DNA of 36,563 bases from Mesorhizobium sp. M00.F.Ca.ET.216.01.1.1 (GCF_004010325.2 NZ_SADR02000042.1:1-36563), one strand, 5' to 3'. Counted from the first letter of the stretch, positions 16,509-26,800 are shown. Made by a program: numbers and translations. Notes: generated by a model from the letters alone, not told the origin.

Positions 16509-17441
16509 TTACCTTCGACTCTTTGCCGAAGCGGTGGATTCACCAGAGGTGTAACCAGACGCAGAAATGACAGCGGTGCGACGAGCAATCCAAATCCATG
16601 CCGCTACAACCGAAAGCCCGAGGATCGGCAGAATTCCGCTTTCGCCGGCTACATATTCGAGCGTCTCCGGCGACGACGAAGCAGCTGTGATTCCTGTCAG
16701 GGTATCCCAAGCAATATTGTAGACCGCATGAGCAATCGCGCATGGCCACACGCTGCCGCTTGTGAATCTCAAGTAGCCGAACAGAACGCCAGCAAGCGTG
16801 AGTGTCACCAGAAACAGCGGCACGACAATGAATTTGCTACCACTGGAATGGTACCACGGGGTGGCGAGCATTATCGGCAGATGCCACACACCCTGCAGGA
16901 AGCCGACCACAAGCATGGCCCTGAGGACGCCGAGCGTCTTGAGGCGAGGTAGCATATATCCGCGCCAGCCGATTTCCTCGCCCATCGCGAAGAACGTACT
17001 GAACGCCAGACCGAGCAACGCCACAAGGAAGAATTTCAGTAGCCCGTTGGTGACTGGAGCGTGTATCTCGGCAAGGCCGCTGACCCAAGTCACAGCATAT
17101 GTGCCGCCGAGCACCAGTGTGGGAACCATGATCGCGAAGGGCCAACCGTTTAGGCCAGCCTTGTGCAGATCGAGCGAAGTCCAAGCAGCCCGGTACCGTC
17201 CATCATCGGTGACCAGAAGCATCATGACGAGTACGGCGGCGGCGGGAGTTAGCATTAGAACGTGTAGGGTCGAAGCCCCCCAAGTCGATGTGGTGGCCGC
17301 AATTGTTCCGGCGAGCGACAAGGCGATCACATAGAAGAGAGCCGCTTTGGCGGTATCGCTAAAATTCGCTACCACAATCCGCCCCCGTGCCAATTCGCTG
17401 CGAATGCAGGAGACCACGGTCGATGGATCAATGAGCGCCAT
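16509..17441 (-). CDS. CPBP-family intramembrane metalloprotease
   Basis: The protein has 310 aa from the ATG at 17441. The reading frame is open 63 codons further, but its far end falls in the rhizobial palindrome at 17615-17656 and is rich in Arg/Cys without homology, so the long start is unlikely. Several membrane segments are seen. The Abi/CAAX-type catalytic motifs are in order: EE155-156 with R160 (GEEIGWRGYMLP), H187 (FLQGVWHLP), and H238/N242 (AIAHAVYN). All are present. Such proteins cleave or process membrane or prenylated substrates, and some give immunity to peptides. The context does not say which. No clear ribosome site is visible. Confidence 0.85.
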   Translation of the reverse strand: MALIDPSTVVSCIRSELARGRIVVANFSDTAKAALFYVIALSLAGTIAATTSTWGASTLHVLMLTPAAAVLVMMLLVTDDGRYRAAWTSLDLHKAGLNGWPFAIMVPTLVLGGTYAVTWVSGLAEIHAPVTNGLLKFFLVALLGLAFSTFFAMGEEIGWRGYMLPRLKTLGVLRAMLVVGFLQGVWHLPIMLATPWYHSSGSKFIVVPLFLVTLTLAGVLFGYLRFTSGSVWPCAIAHAVYNIAWDTLTGITAASSSPETLEYVAGESGILPILGLSVVAAWIWIARRTAVISASGYTSGESTASAKSRR

Positions 17442-17614
17442 GGTGTCTACGCCACGTAAGCGGCGAGGCCACGCATGGCCGAGCCGCTTCTGCGCAAGTC
17501 GATCTCTGCGGACTTTATCGCAGCCATCCGCCTTCAAGAAGCGGAATTCGCGTTGCTTGTTTTGTCGCTGACCAGGTCCCCTCATCGGACAACGACATGC
17601 ATAAAAGCAATAAC

Positions 17615-17656
17615 CTAAAGCGCGTCGCATGAATCCGTTCAGTCGACGCGCTTTAG
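17615..17656. repeat. Rhizobial-type palindromic intergenic element
   Basis: Perfect 13-bp arms, CTAAAGCGCGTCG (17615-17627) and CGACGCGCTTTAG (17644-17656), flank a 16-base loop. Just upstream, ACAACGACATGCATAAAA (17590-17607) is the other piece usually found next to it in rhizobial mosaic intergenic elements. It can form a very stable RNA hairpin. It supports a Rhizobiales origin and ends exactly where tRNA-Ser sequence begins. Confidence 0.75.
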
Positions 17657-17726
17657 CTAAGGCACCGGTCTTGAAAACCGGCGCGGGCGCAAGTTCACCG
17701 TGGGTTCAAATCCCACTCCTCCGCCA
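17657..17726 (+). tRNA. 3' part of tRNA-Ser(UGA), truncated
   Basis: The anticodon arm CCGGT-CTTGAAA-ACCGG carries anticodon TGA. It is followed by a long serine-type variable arm, a T arm GTGGG-TTCAAAT-CCCAC and an acceptor 3' strand ending CTCCTCCGCCA. The matching 5' acceptor strand (GGAGGAG) and the D arm are absent, and in their place is the rhizobial palindrome. The variable-arm stem has mismatches. It is not a working tRNA. The 3' half of a tRNA gene is the usual remnant left at an integration site. Confidence 0.8.
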
Positions 17727-17891
17727 TTCGGCGCCGATAGCGAGATGCTCTGCGAAAATAGCCGCCCACTACGGCCTTAACGGCATCCCGACACACCGCC
17801 GATGCCGTCGCTCAAGGGAATTGAGGTAAATCAACCTGCTTCCATGTGAGACAGGTCAATATTCGCCTGTCTTTTGTGGAGCTTTTTGCAA

Positions 17892-18854
17892 ATGAATCGA
17901 ATTGGCCGTTTCCTGCTGGCCATGTTCATCGCCATAGCGACCACGGCCGGTGTGGCTTTCCTGCTTTACAAGAACGAGCTTGGCCGCATGCGCGACGCCG
18001 CCAGCCGAGGCAGTCTGGTCGCCAGCCTCGACATCGGCACGATCGAATACGCCGACAGCGGTGCGGGCATTCCGCTTCTGTCGATCCACGGCGCCGGCGG
18101 CGGCTTCGACCAAGGCCTTGCCATTGCTGCCGATCTTCTGGGTGGGGGCTTTCGGATCATCGCGCCGTCGCGCTTCGGCTATCTGCGCACGCCCATTCCG
18201 CAGGACTCCTCTCCAGTCGCGCAGGCCGATGCGCACGCGGCGTTGCTTTCCAAACTGAACGTTCCCAAAGCGGTGGTCGTCGGCGTTTCGGCCGGCGCGC
18301 GTTCTGCGGTTGAGTTGACACTCCGGCACCCGGACAAGGTCGCCGCCCTCATTCTGATCGTTCCAGCGCTTTATTCGCCCACCAGTCCGGTCTCGATCGA
18401 CGTGAGCCGCGGCAACAAGTTCGCATTCTGGGCAGTCAACGCCGGCGGCGATTTCGCCTGGTGGGCCACCGAGACTATCGCACCGTCAGTGCTCATTCGC
18501 TTCCTCGGCATTCGACCAGAGCTGGTAGCGGCTGCGCCTCAGGCGGAGCGGGACCGCGTCATGAGCTTCGTCAGGACCGTTGAACCGTTGTCGCTGCGCT
18601 TCCCCGGGATCAATATCGATAGCAGCCCCGAGTTACATGAGCTACCGTTGGACGAAATCACTGCTCCGACAATAATCATCTCTGCACGCGACGACCTGTT
18701 CAACACGCTGCCGGCAGCTGAGTTCGCAGCGGGTAGGATCCCTGGCGCCAAGCTAGTCGTCTACGACACGGGTGGACATCTTTTGGTTGGACAGGCGCAG
18801 CAGGTTCGCAAAGCAGTTCGCACGTTTCTGGCTAGCAAGGGCCTGATCCCGTGA
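17892..18854 (+). CDS. Membrane-anchored alpha/beta hydrolase
   Basis: The protein has 320 aa from the ATG at 17892 with GGAG ten bases upstream; a TTG six codons earlier is less likely. Residues 6-27 form one hydrophobic segment, either a signal anchor or an uncleaved signal peptide, putting the enzyme outside the cytoplasmic membrane. The fold is clear: SIHGAGGGFDQG (oxyanion loop), GVSAGARSA with nucleophile S133, SARDDLF with acid D267 or D268, and TGGHLLVG with H296. It is likely a serine hydrolase (esterase or similar). No neighbour shows the substrate. Confidence 0.88.
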   Translation: MNRIGRFLLAMFIAIATTAGVAFLLYKNELGRMRDAASRGSLVASLDIGTIEYADSGAGIPLLSIHGAGGGFDQGLAIAADLLGGGFRIIAPSRFGYLRTPIPQDSSPVAQADAHAALLSKLNVPKAVVVGVSAGARSAVELTLRHPDKVAALILIVPALYSPTSPVSIDVSRGNKFAFWAVNAGGDFAWWATETIAPSVLIRFLGIRPELVAAAPQAERDRVMSFVRTVEPLSLRFPGINIDSSPELHELPLDEITAPTIIISARDDLFNTLPAAEFAAGRIPGAKLVVYDTGGHLLVGQAQQVRKAVRTFLASKGLIP

Positions 18855-18984
18855 TCCGATGCCACCGAGACGGTGATACGATAGCGCGATGCGATGCCGA
18901 TCTCCGAGAATGCAAGCAGGTGGCTTTGATGCACGTTCGGCAGCGACTAGGTTCATGGCGTTGGACGATCGCCGTGTCCTTCGG

Positions 18985-19585
18985 TCAGCCTTTCCATGCC
19001 GGCTGACGAGGATGGATGTCGTCCTTGAAGGCGTCGAAGCCCTTCCAGGCAGGTTCGATCGGATCGCAGCCCGGCTTGGGCGTGAAGGGCGACGGCTCGC
19101 TTGCTGCATCGTCGGGATGTAGCGCGGACAGTTGGGGAAGATGACGCGCGCCGCGACCGCACCGTCATCTGCGCGCCGACGGTCCTGCCTGTCAGCAGAT
19201 CATCTCGGTCGATTCGGGCGGTGCCGTTAACGCGCAGTCGGCGCGGCGTGCCGTGCATGGCGATGAACAACAGGCCCACCTCCGGATTGACGGCGAGGTT
19301 GCCGAGGCTCCTGAACATGCCGTTGCCGTCATAATCCGGAAAGGTCAGCTCCGACGGCCCGGTAACGCGCACGAAGCCGGCGGGGCCGCCCTTGAATGAG
19401 CAGTCCGGCCGCCCCTCGGCGTCGACCGTGGCAAGAAAGAAGTAAATCGCGTGCTCGATGAATGCCTTGTCGTCGCCGCTGAAGGCGGTCCGCGCAATCT
19501 GTGCCAGGCGGTCAGCGATGCGCCGGCTCTCGAAGCGGTCCTGCAGCGAGCGATTGCCTTCGTGGTAGAAAGTGTCGCCGGTCAT
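18985..19585 (-). pseudogene. Pyridoxamine-5'-phosphate-oxidase-family flavoprotein, two frameshifts
   Basis: The first 145 or so codons are a clean PPOX-fold protein (FLATVDAEGRPDCSFKGGP, FPDYDGNGMFRSLGNLAVNP, VGLLFI). The coding signal then moves frame twice. After AQMTVR a missing G near 19160 shifts to ARVIFPNCPRYIPTMQQ. A second lost base near 19110 shifts to PSPFTPKPGCDPIEPAWKG, then FDAFKDDIHPRQPAWKG and TGA at 18985-18987. Restored, the protein would have about 200 residues and a normal end, which argues for either very recent decay or sequencing error. The start at 19585 is divergent from purC. Confidence 0.8.
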
Positions 19586-19781
19586 GGACGTTCTTCTTTC
19601 ACACCTCTGGTCCGATCCTCCGGAAGTACTGAGGACCTCTATTGGTTTACACTATATCAAGGGCCGATCATTTATCGGCTTGTCGAACAGCATCGCACGG
19701 CTTGTGGTCCGATCAAGCTTGACCCGACCTTCCAGCCTTCTTAGCGTTCGCATCCGACCATCGTCTTCAAGGCCCGATGCT

Positions 19782-20738
19782 GTGAGCGAATTGCGCGTTC
19801 TTTCAGATGCTTTTATTCCGGAACTGCCAAACCGCTACAAAGGCAAGGTTCGTGAAAACTACGATCTCCAGGATGGCAATCGCATCATCATCGCCACCGA
19901 CCGCCTGAGTGCCTTCGACGTCATCCTGACATCCATTCCGCACAAGGGCCAGGTTCTCACACAGACGGCACGCCACTGGTTCGAAGAAACCGCCGACCTC
20001 TGCCCGAACCATGTCGTCAGCTATCCGGACCCGAACGTGGTCATTGGCAAGCGGCTCGACATCCTGCCGGTCGAGATCGTCGTCCGCGGCTATCTCGCGG
20101 GAACCACCAGCACGTCGATCCTGACGAAATATCGCAATGGCGAACGTCACATGTACGGCATCACCTTGCCCGACGGACTGCGCGACAACGAGCGATTGCC
20201 GCAAGCCATCGTGACGCCGACGAGCAAGGCATTCGACGGCGGTCATGACGATCCGCTTTCGCCGCAGGCTATCCTTGAACAAGGACTGTTGACGAAGGGG
20301 CAGATGGAGACCGTCTTCGATTATGCTCTGGCATTGTTCGCGCGTGGCCAGGCGCGCGCTGCCGAACGTGGCCTGATCCTGGCTGACACCAAATACGAGT
20401 TCGGCACTGACAAGAACGGCACGATCATCCTCGCCGACGAGATCCATACGCCCGACAGCAGCCGCTTTTGGATCGCCGACAGCTATCAGAAGAGCTTCGA
20501 ATCCGGCGACCGGCCGAAAAGCTTCGACAAGGATTTCGTTCGCGCCTGGGTCACCGCGCGCTGCGATCCCTATAAAGACCCGATTCCGGAAATACCGCTG
20601 GAACTTATCGAACAGACTTCCGCGGTCTACCAGGAAGCTTATGAGAAAATCACCGGGCATCGCTTCGTCCCGGATCTCTCCGGCGCTTCGGTGCTCGACC
20701 GAATCCGCACGAACCTGGCGCTCTATTTTTCCAAATAG
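19782..20738 (+). CDS. purC: Phosphoribosylaminoimidazole-succinocarboxamide synthase (SAICAR synthase)
   Basis: The protein has 318 aa from the GTG at 19782, which gives the family opening VSELRVLSDAFIPELPN and then the ATP loop YKGKVRENYDL. The reading frame is open 70 codons further upstream, but that part is not PurC-like. Both SAICAR-synthase signatures are present (LPVEIVVRGYLAG and ADEIHTPDSSRFW). It joins aspartate to CAIR with ATP in purine synthesis, in the cytoplasm. It is of the longer type found in rhizobia and yeast. It stands apart from other pur genes, with AAGG about ten bases before the GTG. It is one of the few core genes in the window and may mark the chromosomal backbone. 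Confidence 0.95.
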   Translation: MSELRVLSDAFIPELPNRYKGKVRENYDLQDGNRIIIATDRLSAFDVILTSIPHKGQVLTQTARHWFEETADLCPNHVVSYPDPNVVIGKRLDILPVEIVVRGYLAGTTSTSILTKYRNGERHMYGITLPDGLRDNERLPQAIVTPTSKAFDGGHDDPLSPQAILEQGLLTKGQMETVFDYALALFARGQARAAERGLILADTKYEFGTDKNGTIILADEIHTPDSSRFWIADSYQKSFESGDRPKSFDKDFVRAWVTARCDPYKDPIPEIPLELIEQTSAVYQEAYEKITGHRFVPDLSGASVLDRIRTNLALYFSK

Positions 20739-21307
20739 GCCTGTCGAGCGAGAACCATCACAATGAGCCCTGGCCTTCGCGGCGATCTATCTCGGCTCAC
20801 CTCTTCACGTAAGCCAACGGGTCTCACCCCACCACCATCCTGCCCCTCACCACCCATGGCGTCGCGCCTAGCGCGTGCCCCGGCGCGATCTCCGGCTCCG
20901 GCGGCTTCCTTCCCACCCCATGACGACGATCGCTCGGTCGCACAGCAGGGTCCGCATCGGATCAGGTCACGACAATGGTTGTGCGGAAATGAATGTCTGC
21001 TTTGCCAGATCGGGAAATCAGAACCGGCCCGTCCTGCTTCCGGCCCTAGGCTGCCGAGCAGCAACGCGCCTCATCTTGATCATTCCGCCGGCCCCTGGAC
21101 GCATCGGTCCGTTGCCGCGTCGCTTTGATTATATCGCGGTTCGCTCCCGCAAGGCGCGAGAGCAGCAAATGGTGACAAGAAGCCGTGGATTTCTTCCCCA
21201 CGGGCGGCCGCCAAGGACTGGCTGGCAAGCCGCCGGCGGCCTGTCACTGCTGCCGCGCGGCGCAGCGTGCTAGGAACCATTCAAAGCGTTATGATGAGGA
21301 TTCCGCC
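20739..21307. repeat. Gap with degenerate repeat copy L (about 21035-21080)
   Basis: No gene is seen. CTTCCGGCCCTAGGCTGCCG followed by AGCAGCAACGCGCCTCATCT matches copies D (29921) and E (31355) closely. AATGTCTGCTTTG (20992-21004) to the left may belong to the same repeat. The right end (from about 21285) is the leader of the MFS gene with a GAGG ribosome site. Confidence 0.5.
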
Positions 21308-22516
21308 TTGCCCGCCGTTCCTGCCCGCATCCTGCCGACGATCGTCATCTCGCAGTTCGCCGCGACATCGCTGTGGTTCGCCGGCAATGCGGTTATGCCC
21401 GACCTGCAGCGCAGCGCCGGCTTGCCGGGGTCCGCCGTCGGCGACATCACGATCGCCGTGCAGCTCGGCTTCATCGCCGGCACGCTGGTCTTCGCCTGGC
21501 TGGCGATCGCCGACCGCTACTCGCCGCGTATCATCTTCTTCCTTTCCACGCTCGCCGGCGCGGCGGCCAATGCCGCGACGCTGGCGAGCGGCGGCGAGTT
21601 CCTGCCCCTGCTCGCGGCGCGGTTCGCAACCGGCTTCTTTCTCGCCGGCATGTATCCCGTAGGCATGAAGATCGCTTCGGGCTGGTACGACCGCGACCTC
21701 GGGCTCGCGCTCGGCTGGCTGGTCGGGGCGCTGGTGCTCGGAACGGCACTTCCCCATCTCATCCGCGGCCTGGGCGGCGATCTGCCTTGGCAGGGCGTGA
21801 TCCTGTCGGTCTCGGCGGTATCGATCGCCGGCGGTCTGGCGATGCTCTTTCTCGTGCCGGACGGGCCGCACCTCAGAGCCGGCGCGAAGTTTGACCCGGC
21901 CGCATTCGCGACGATCTTCCGCTCGGCCGAATTCCGGGCGTCGGCCTTCGGCTATTTCGGCCATATGTGGGAGCTCTACGCGTTCTATGCGTTCCTGCCG
22001 GTGCTGCTGGCGGCGCGCCTCGGCAGCGACGGCGCGACGGTTTCAGTGTGGAGCTTCGCGGCGATCGCCACCGGCTTTCTCGGCTGCATAGTCGGCGGCT
22101 ATCTCTCGCGGAGGATCGGCAGCGCGCGCGTTGCCTATATGCAGCTGTCGGCGTCCGGCCTGTGCTGCCTCGTCTCGCCGCTGGCGTTCCTGGCGCCCTT
22201 GCCGATGTTCCTCGCCTTCCTGTTGTTCTGGGGCGTGGTCGTTGCCGGCGACTCGCCGCAATTCTCCACGCTCAACGCCCGTTTCGCCCCGCCGAGGCTC
22301 GTCGGCTCGGCGCTGACGATCGCCAATTGCATCGGCTTCTCGATCACGATTGTTTCGATCGCGCTGCTTGCCTGGCTGATCGAAACCGCCGGACCGCAGT
22401 ATGTTTTCCTGATGCTGGTGCCCGGGCCGATGCTCGGGCTGGCGGCGTTGAGGCGGCTGGCGGCTGGCGGCGTAAGGAACGAACGCGGCGGTGCCGCCGC
22501 GGCCGGGGAAGAGTGA
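21308..22516 (+). CDS. MFS transporter (NarK/NNP-like permease, substrate unknown)
   Basis: The protein has 402 aa from the TTG at 21308, which has GAGG eight bases upstream. An upstream in-frame ATG at 21185 would add 41 Cys/Arg-rich residues without homology. About 12 membrane segments are seen. Motifs include SQFAATSLWFAGNAVMPDL at the start, FATGFFLAGMYPVGMKIASGW in segment 4, and GVVVAGDSPQFSTLNARFAP in the second half. Similar proteins are annotated as nitrate/nitrite or cyanate-type permeases. The nearby nirK makes nitrite handling tempting, but the NNP signature glycine motifs are not clear, so the substrate stays open. Confidence 0.87.
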   Translation: MPAVPARILPTIVISQFAATSLWFAGNAVMPDLQRSAGLPGSAVGDITIAVQLGFIAGTLVFAWLAIADRYSPRIIFFLSTLAGAAANAATLASGGEFLPLLAARFATGFFLAGMYPVGMKIASGWYDRDLGLALGWLVGALVLGTALPHLIRGLGGDLPWQGVILSVSAVSIAGGLAMLFLVPDGPHLRAGAKFDPAAFATIFRSAEFRASAFGYFGHMWELYAFYAFLPVLLAARLGSDGATVSVWSFAAIATGFLGCIVGGYLSRRIGSARVAYMQLSASGLCCLVSPLAFLAPLPMFLAFLLFWGVVVAGDSPQFSTLNARFAPPRLVGSALTIANCIGFSITIVSIALLAWLIETAGPQYVFLMLVPGPMLGLAALRRLAAGGVRNERGGAAAAGEE

Positions 22517-22800
22517 CGACACCAATCTGTGGCTTCATGACTCACCAACCTACGGCTTCGTGATTTGATTTATATGGTGGATAAGTTCGGCGACAAAAGG
22601 CGTCGGACGCAGCCCGGTTCCCGATTGCCTTTCACGCCTGGCACAATTGATGCTCCGGATCGACCCGAACGAGTCGGCACGTATGGCAAGCGGACCTGAA
22701 GGCCTACAAAGAGGTCGGTACAGGAACGGCCACTTTAGCCATATGGCTCTCGATTGCGGACGACAGTCGGGTTACGGCCAAGGCTGTGCCTGTCTGGAAA

Positions 22801-22855
22801 GCGCCCGATCTCGGCCGTAGAGATCAGCTTCGCCGCGTCTTGAAAGCAGACATCG
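22801..22855. repeat. Degenerate intergenic repeat, copy C
   Basis: GCGCCCGATCTCGGCCGTAG followed by AGATCAGCTTCGCCGC and TTGAAAGCAGACATCG shares its left half with copy A and its right half with copies E and G. It lies in the 520-bp gap 22517-23036, where I see no gene. Confidence 0.55.
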
Positions 22856-23036
22856 CAAGCGAGGACTCCGGAGGTCGCGGTTGCGCCAATGAACGAACCC
22901 GCTCGCGGGAGGGGCGCGGGGTTTGAGGCGTGAGCTTCGTTGGCAGCGTCGGTGAGGCTTTAATCGATCAGGGGTGACGGACGGCCATCGGCCTCCGAGC
23001 ATGAAGTGTCAACCTTCTGCTTGAGAGGAGCATCCG

Positions 23037-23264
23037 ATGACCGTCCCTTCGCATCCATCCGGCAACGCGCTTCGCGAGCGCATGATCGAAGACATGTCCC
23101 TGCGCGGCTTCACCGAGGATACGCGCCGAGACTATATCCGTTGCGTGAAGGCGTTTGCAGCCTTCATCGGCCGCTCGCCTGATACCGCGACGGCTGAGGA
23201 TCTGCGGCGTTTCCAATTGCACCAGACCGAGAGCGGCATGCGGCCGCCGGGGATCAACAGCTAA
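23037..23264 (+). pseudogene. Truncated tyrosine integrase (N-terminal SAM-like domain only)
   Basis: Seventy-five codons after a good GAGGAG site begin a phage-integrase-type core-binding domain: LRERMIEDMSLRGFTEDTRR, DYIRCVKAFAAFIGRSPDTA, EDLRRFQLHQTESGM. Homologues, often linked to IS91-type elements, continue PPTINSTVSALRFFF and carry the catalytic domain. Here the frame stops right after PPGINS, and what follows is unrelated. The catalytic Arg, His and Tyr residues are all absent, so this is an inactive remnant. Confidence 0.8.
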
Positions 23265-23540
23265 ATGACCGTTATGGGGGTTCAAGCGTATAGTCGTAAC
23301 GGCAGCGACACCAGCCGTCGAGGTTGGGCCGACATTAGTTCGGACAATCGCCAACCTCGCCTTCGACAGGAAGGAAGAAACGTCGCGATGAGATCCTCGG
23401 TATTCTGGAAGACGCGAAATACTCGGACGCTTTCTCGACTGGCCAACAAGATCATTGGCCGGCAGGCAGTGCTCGAACTCCTCGAAAAACAATCCCTGGA
23501 ACGACGCGTTCAGCCGGCGACGGTGTGGGTCAGGCCGGGC

Positions 23541-23835
23541 CTGAAAGGCCACGTCATATTTGCGGGTGCCTGGCTCTCCCATGAGGGCGAAGGCGGGCTT
23601 GCCCCTCTCCCGCTCGACGCCGAGCAATTCGGGGTAGCTTACGGTATAGCTTTTGGTCTTCAGCCATGCCGTCGTGTTGCCGCTGCGATATTTGCTGCCA
23701 ACCAGATAGAAGATCGCATTGGCCTCGCCGCCCGGCATCGTCTCGCTGAACTGGATGCGGCTGTTGGGCTGGATCAGACCGCGCAGGGTCTCCGCCGCAC
23801 CTCGACGTCGAGGTCGCGCAGATCGTGGCCGTTGC
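23541..23835 (-). pseudogene. Relic of ATP-dependent DNA ligase (LigD-type)
   Basis: The minus strand reads PNSRIQFSETMPG, ANAIFYLV, GSKYRSGNTTAWLKTKSYTV, then ELLGVERERGKPAFALMGEP and GTRKY. These are the last adenylation-domain motifs of ATP-dependent DNA ligases used in bacterial end joining (KYRSG--T-WLKTK, ELLGVERE-GKPAFALM). The stretch that normally lies between FYLV and SKYRSG (including EGMVSKR-D) is deleted. The upstream LRDLD block is in another frame, and the OB-fold end is missing. Only about 300 bp of a gene of roughly 1-2.5 kb remain. It lies between the cut integrase and the RND operon. Confidence 0.7.
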
Positions 23836-23864
23836 CGCGCCGCGCCGATTTTCTGGAGTGATAA

Positions 23865-23881
23865 GCCGCGCCCGACGCGGC
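23865..23881 (-). terminator. Candidate terminator of the RND operon
   Basis: On the minus strand GCCGCG-TCGGG-CGCGGC is followed by TTAT and begins about 12 bases after the RND stop codon. The stem is short and the T run poor, so strength is uncertain. Confidence 0.45.
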
Positions 23882-23893
23882 GAATTCGTAACC

Positions 23894-26800
23894 CTACTCG
23901 GCGGCCGTCTCCGATGGCGCCAATACCGGCCCCGAAGGCTCGGCCTCGGCACGGGGCTTGCGCCGTGAAAACAGCGACCTGAGCGTGACGTAGAACACCG
24001 GCGTCAGGAACAGGCCGACGAAGGTGACGCCGAGCATGCCGGAGAACACCGCGGTGCCGAGCGACTGGCGCATTTCTGCGCCCGGGCCCGTTGCGATCAT
24101 CAGCGGCACGACGCCGAGGATGAACGAGAAGGCGGTCATCAGGATGGGCCGCAGCCTGAGCCGGCAGGCTTCGACGGCAGCCTCGGCGGCCGACAGGCCG
24201 CGTTCCTGCGCCTGCCGCGCGAATTCGACGATCAGGATCGCGTTCTTGGCGGCAAGCCCGATCAGCACGATGAGGCCGATCTGCACGAGGATGTTGTTGT
24301 CCAGCCCTCGGAAAGACACGCCGAGCAACGCCGCGAGCACGCCGAGCGGCACCACCAGCACAATGGCGAACGGCAGCACCCAGCTTTCATATTGCGCCGC
24401 CAGCGCCAGGAACACGAACAGCACCGACAGTCCGAAGATATAGACAGCGGCATTGCCGGTGTTGCGCTCCTGATAGGCGAGCTCGGTCCATTCATAGGAG
24501 GTACCGGCCGGCAGCGTCTTTGCCGTGATCCCTTCCATGAATGCCAGCGCGTCGCCCGTGGAAACGCCGGGCGCCGCGTTGCCCTGCAGCGGCACCGAGA
24601 CGTACATGTTGTAGCGCTGGACCAGCGCCGGGCCGGTGACGTCGCGGATCTCGATCAACGTGCCGAGCGGAACCAGCGCGCCGGTCGCCGAGCGCACCTT
24701 CAGTTTCAAGATGTCGGCGCGATCGAGGCGGAACGCCTGGTCGGCCTGCGCCCGCACCTGGTAGACGCGCCCGAAAGCGTTGAAGTCGTTGACGTAGGCG
24801 GTGCCCAAATTGATCGACAGCGTCTCGAAGATGTTGGGGATCGGCACGTTCAGGATGCGCGCCTTGTCGCGATCGATCGCCAGGAAGAACTGCGGGCTCG
24901 ACGCGGAGAACGTGGTGAACACGCCCGTCAGCCCCGGCGTCTTGTTGGCCTTGCCGGCGATTTCGTAGGCAAGCGCCAGGATCTGCCGCATGTCGGCGCT
25001 GTTGCGCTCCTGGATCTGCAGCTTGAAGCCGCCGGCATTGCCGACGCCGCGGATCGGCGGCGGCGGCAGTGCGATAATGAAGGCTTCCTTGATGCTTTGC
25101 AGGCTGCCGAACAGATTGCCGATGACCTGGGTCGCCGACTGGCCGGCTTTCAGTCGCTCGTCAAACGGCTTGAACCTGGCGAAGATCACGCCCGCGTTGC
25201 TGGCGTTGGTGAAGGTCGCGCCGGAGAAGCCGGCGAAGGCGACTGCGTAGTCGACGCCTGGCGTTTTCTGGATGATCTGCGACGCCTGCTGGATGACCGC
25301 ATCGGCCCTCGACAGCGAGGCGCCGTCCGGCAACTGGACGACGACGATCGCATAGCCCTGGTCGAGCGACGGAATGAAACCGCGCGGCACCGCCTGCACC
25401 ATGTAGACCGTGGCGTAGATGAGGGCCGCGAAAACGGCCAGCATGGCGGCGATCGTTATCCACGAGCCGACCAGCACGCGGATGATGCTCGAATACCAAT
25501 GGGCGACCCTGTCGAAGCCGCGATTGAAGCCGTCGGCGAGCGCCCGTCCGAACCGCGCCAGGAAAAAGCGCGGCGGCGCCGTCGCGGCGTGGTGCGGCTT
25601 GAACAGCAGTGCGGCCAGCGCCGGCGAAAGCGTCAGCGAATTGAATGCCGAGATCGCCGTCGACACCGCGATGGTGATCGCAAACTGCAGGTAGAACTGC
25701 CCAGAAATGCCGGGGATGAAGGCTGTCGGCACGAACACGGCTATCAGCACCAGCGAGATCGCGATGACCGCCGTTCCGACTTCGTCCATGGTCAGGTGCG
25801 ACGCCGGATTGGGCGCCAGCCCTTTGGCGATATTGCGCTCGACGTTCTCGACCACGACGATCGCATCGTCGACGACGATGCCGATCGCCAGAACGAGGCC
25901 GAACAGCGTCAGCATGTTGAGCGAGAAGCCGGCGGCGTAGAGTACTGCCAGCGTGCCGATCAGCGACACGGGGATCGCCACGATCGGCACGATCGCCATG
26001 CGCCACGATTGCAGGAAGACGATGATTACGATGATGACCAGCAGCATCGCCTCGAGGATCGTCTTGTAGACCTCCTGGATCGACTCGGCGACGAACTCGG
26101 TCGGATTGTAGACGATGTCGTAGCTCAACCCCTTCGGGAAGTCGCGGGAAAGCTCCTTCATCTTGTCCTGGATCTCCGCGGCTGCGGCGAGCGCATTGGT
26201 GCCCGGCCGCTGGAAGATGGCGAGCGCCACCGCCGGTTTGCCGTTGAGATAGGAGTTGGTGACGTAATCCTTGGCGCCGAGCTCGATGCGCGCCACGTCC
26301 TGCAGCGAGATCAGGCGGCCGTCGTCGGTCGATTTGACGATCACGTATCGGAAGTCGCGTGCGTCGTTGAAGCGGCCTTGCGTGGTGACCGTGTACTGGA
26401 ACGCCGTGCCGGTGCTGGTCGGCGGCGCGCCGATCGAGCCGCCCGACACCTGGACGTTCTGGTCGCGCAGCGCCTGCACCACATCGCCCGAGGTCATCCC
26501 CAGGGCGGACAGTTTTTCCGGATCGAGCCAGATGCGCAGCGAATATTCGCGTTCGCCGAAGACGATGAGGTCGCCGACGCCGTCGAGTCTGAGCAGTATG
26601 TCGCGCACACGCGAGCGGGCGTAGTTCGAGACGTAGAGCTGGTCGTAGGTATTGTCGGGCGACAGCATGTGCACGACCATCATCAGGTCGGGCGAGCTCT
26701 TGGTGGTGGTGATGCCGAGGCGGCGGACTTCTTCGGGCAGGCGCGGCTCGGCGACCGACACGCGGTTCTGCACCAGCACCTGCGCCTGGTCGAGATCGGT

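Noticed and set aside
17442..17630. N-terminal 63-residue extension of the CPBP protease
   Set aside because: Its far end is encoded by the rhizobial palindrome and it lacks hydrophobic or family-like sequence; the ATG at 17441 fits the family better.
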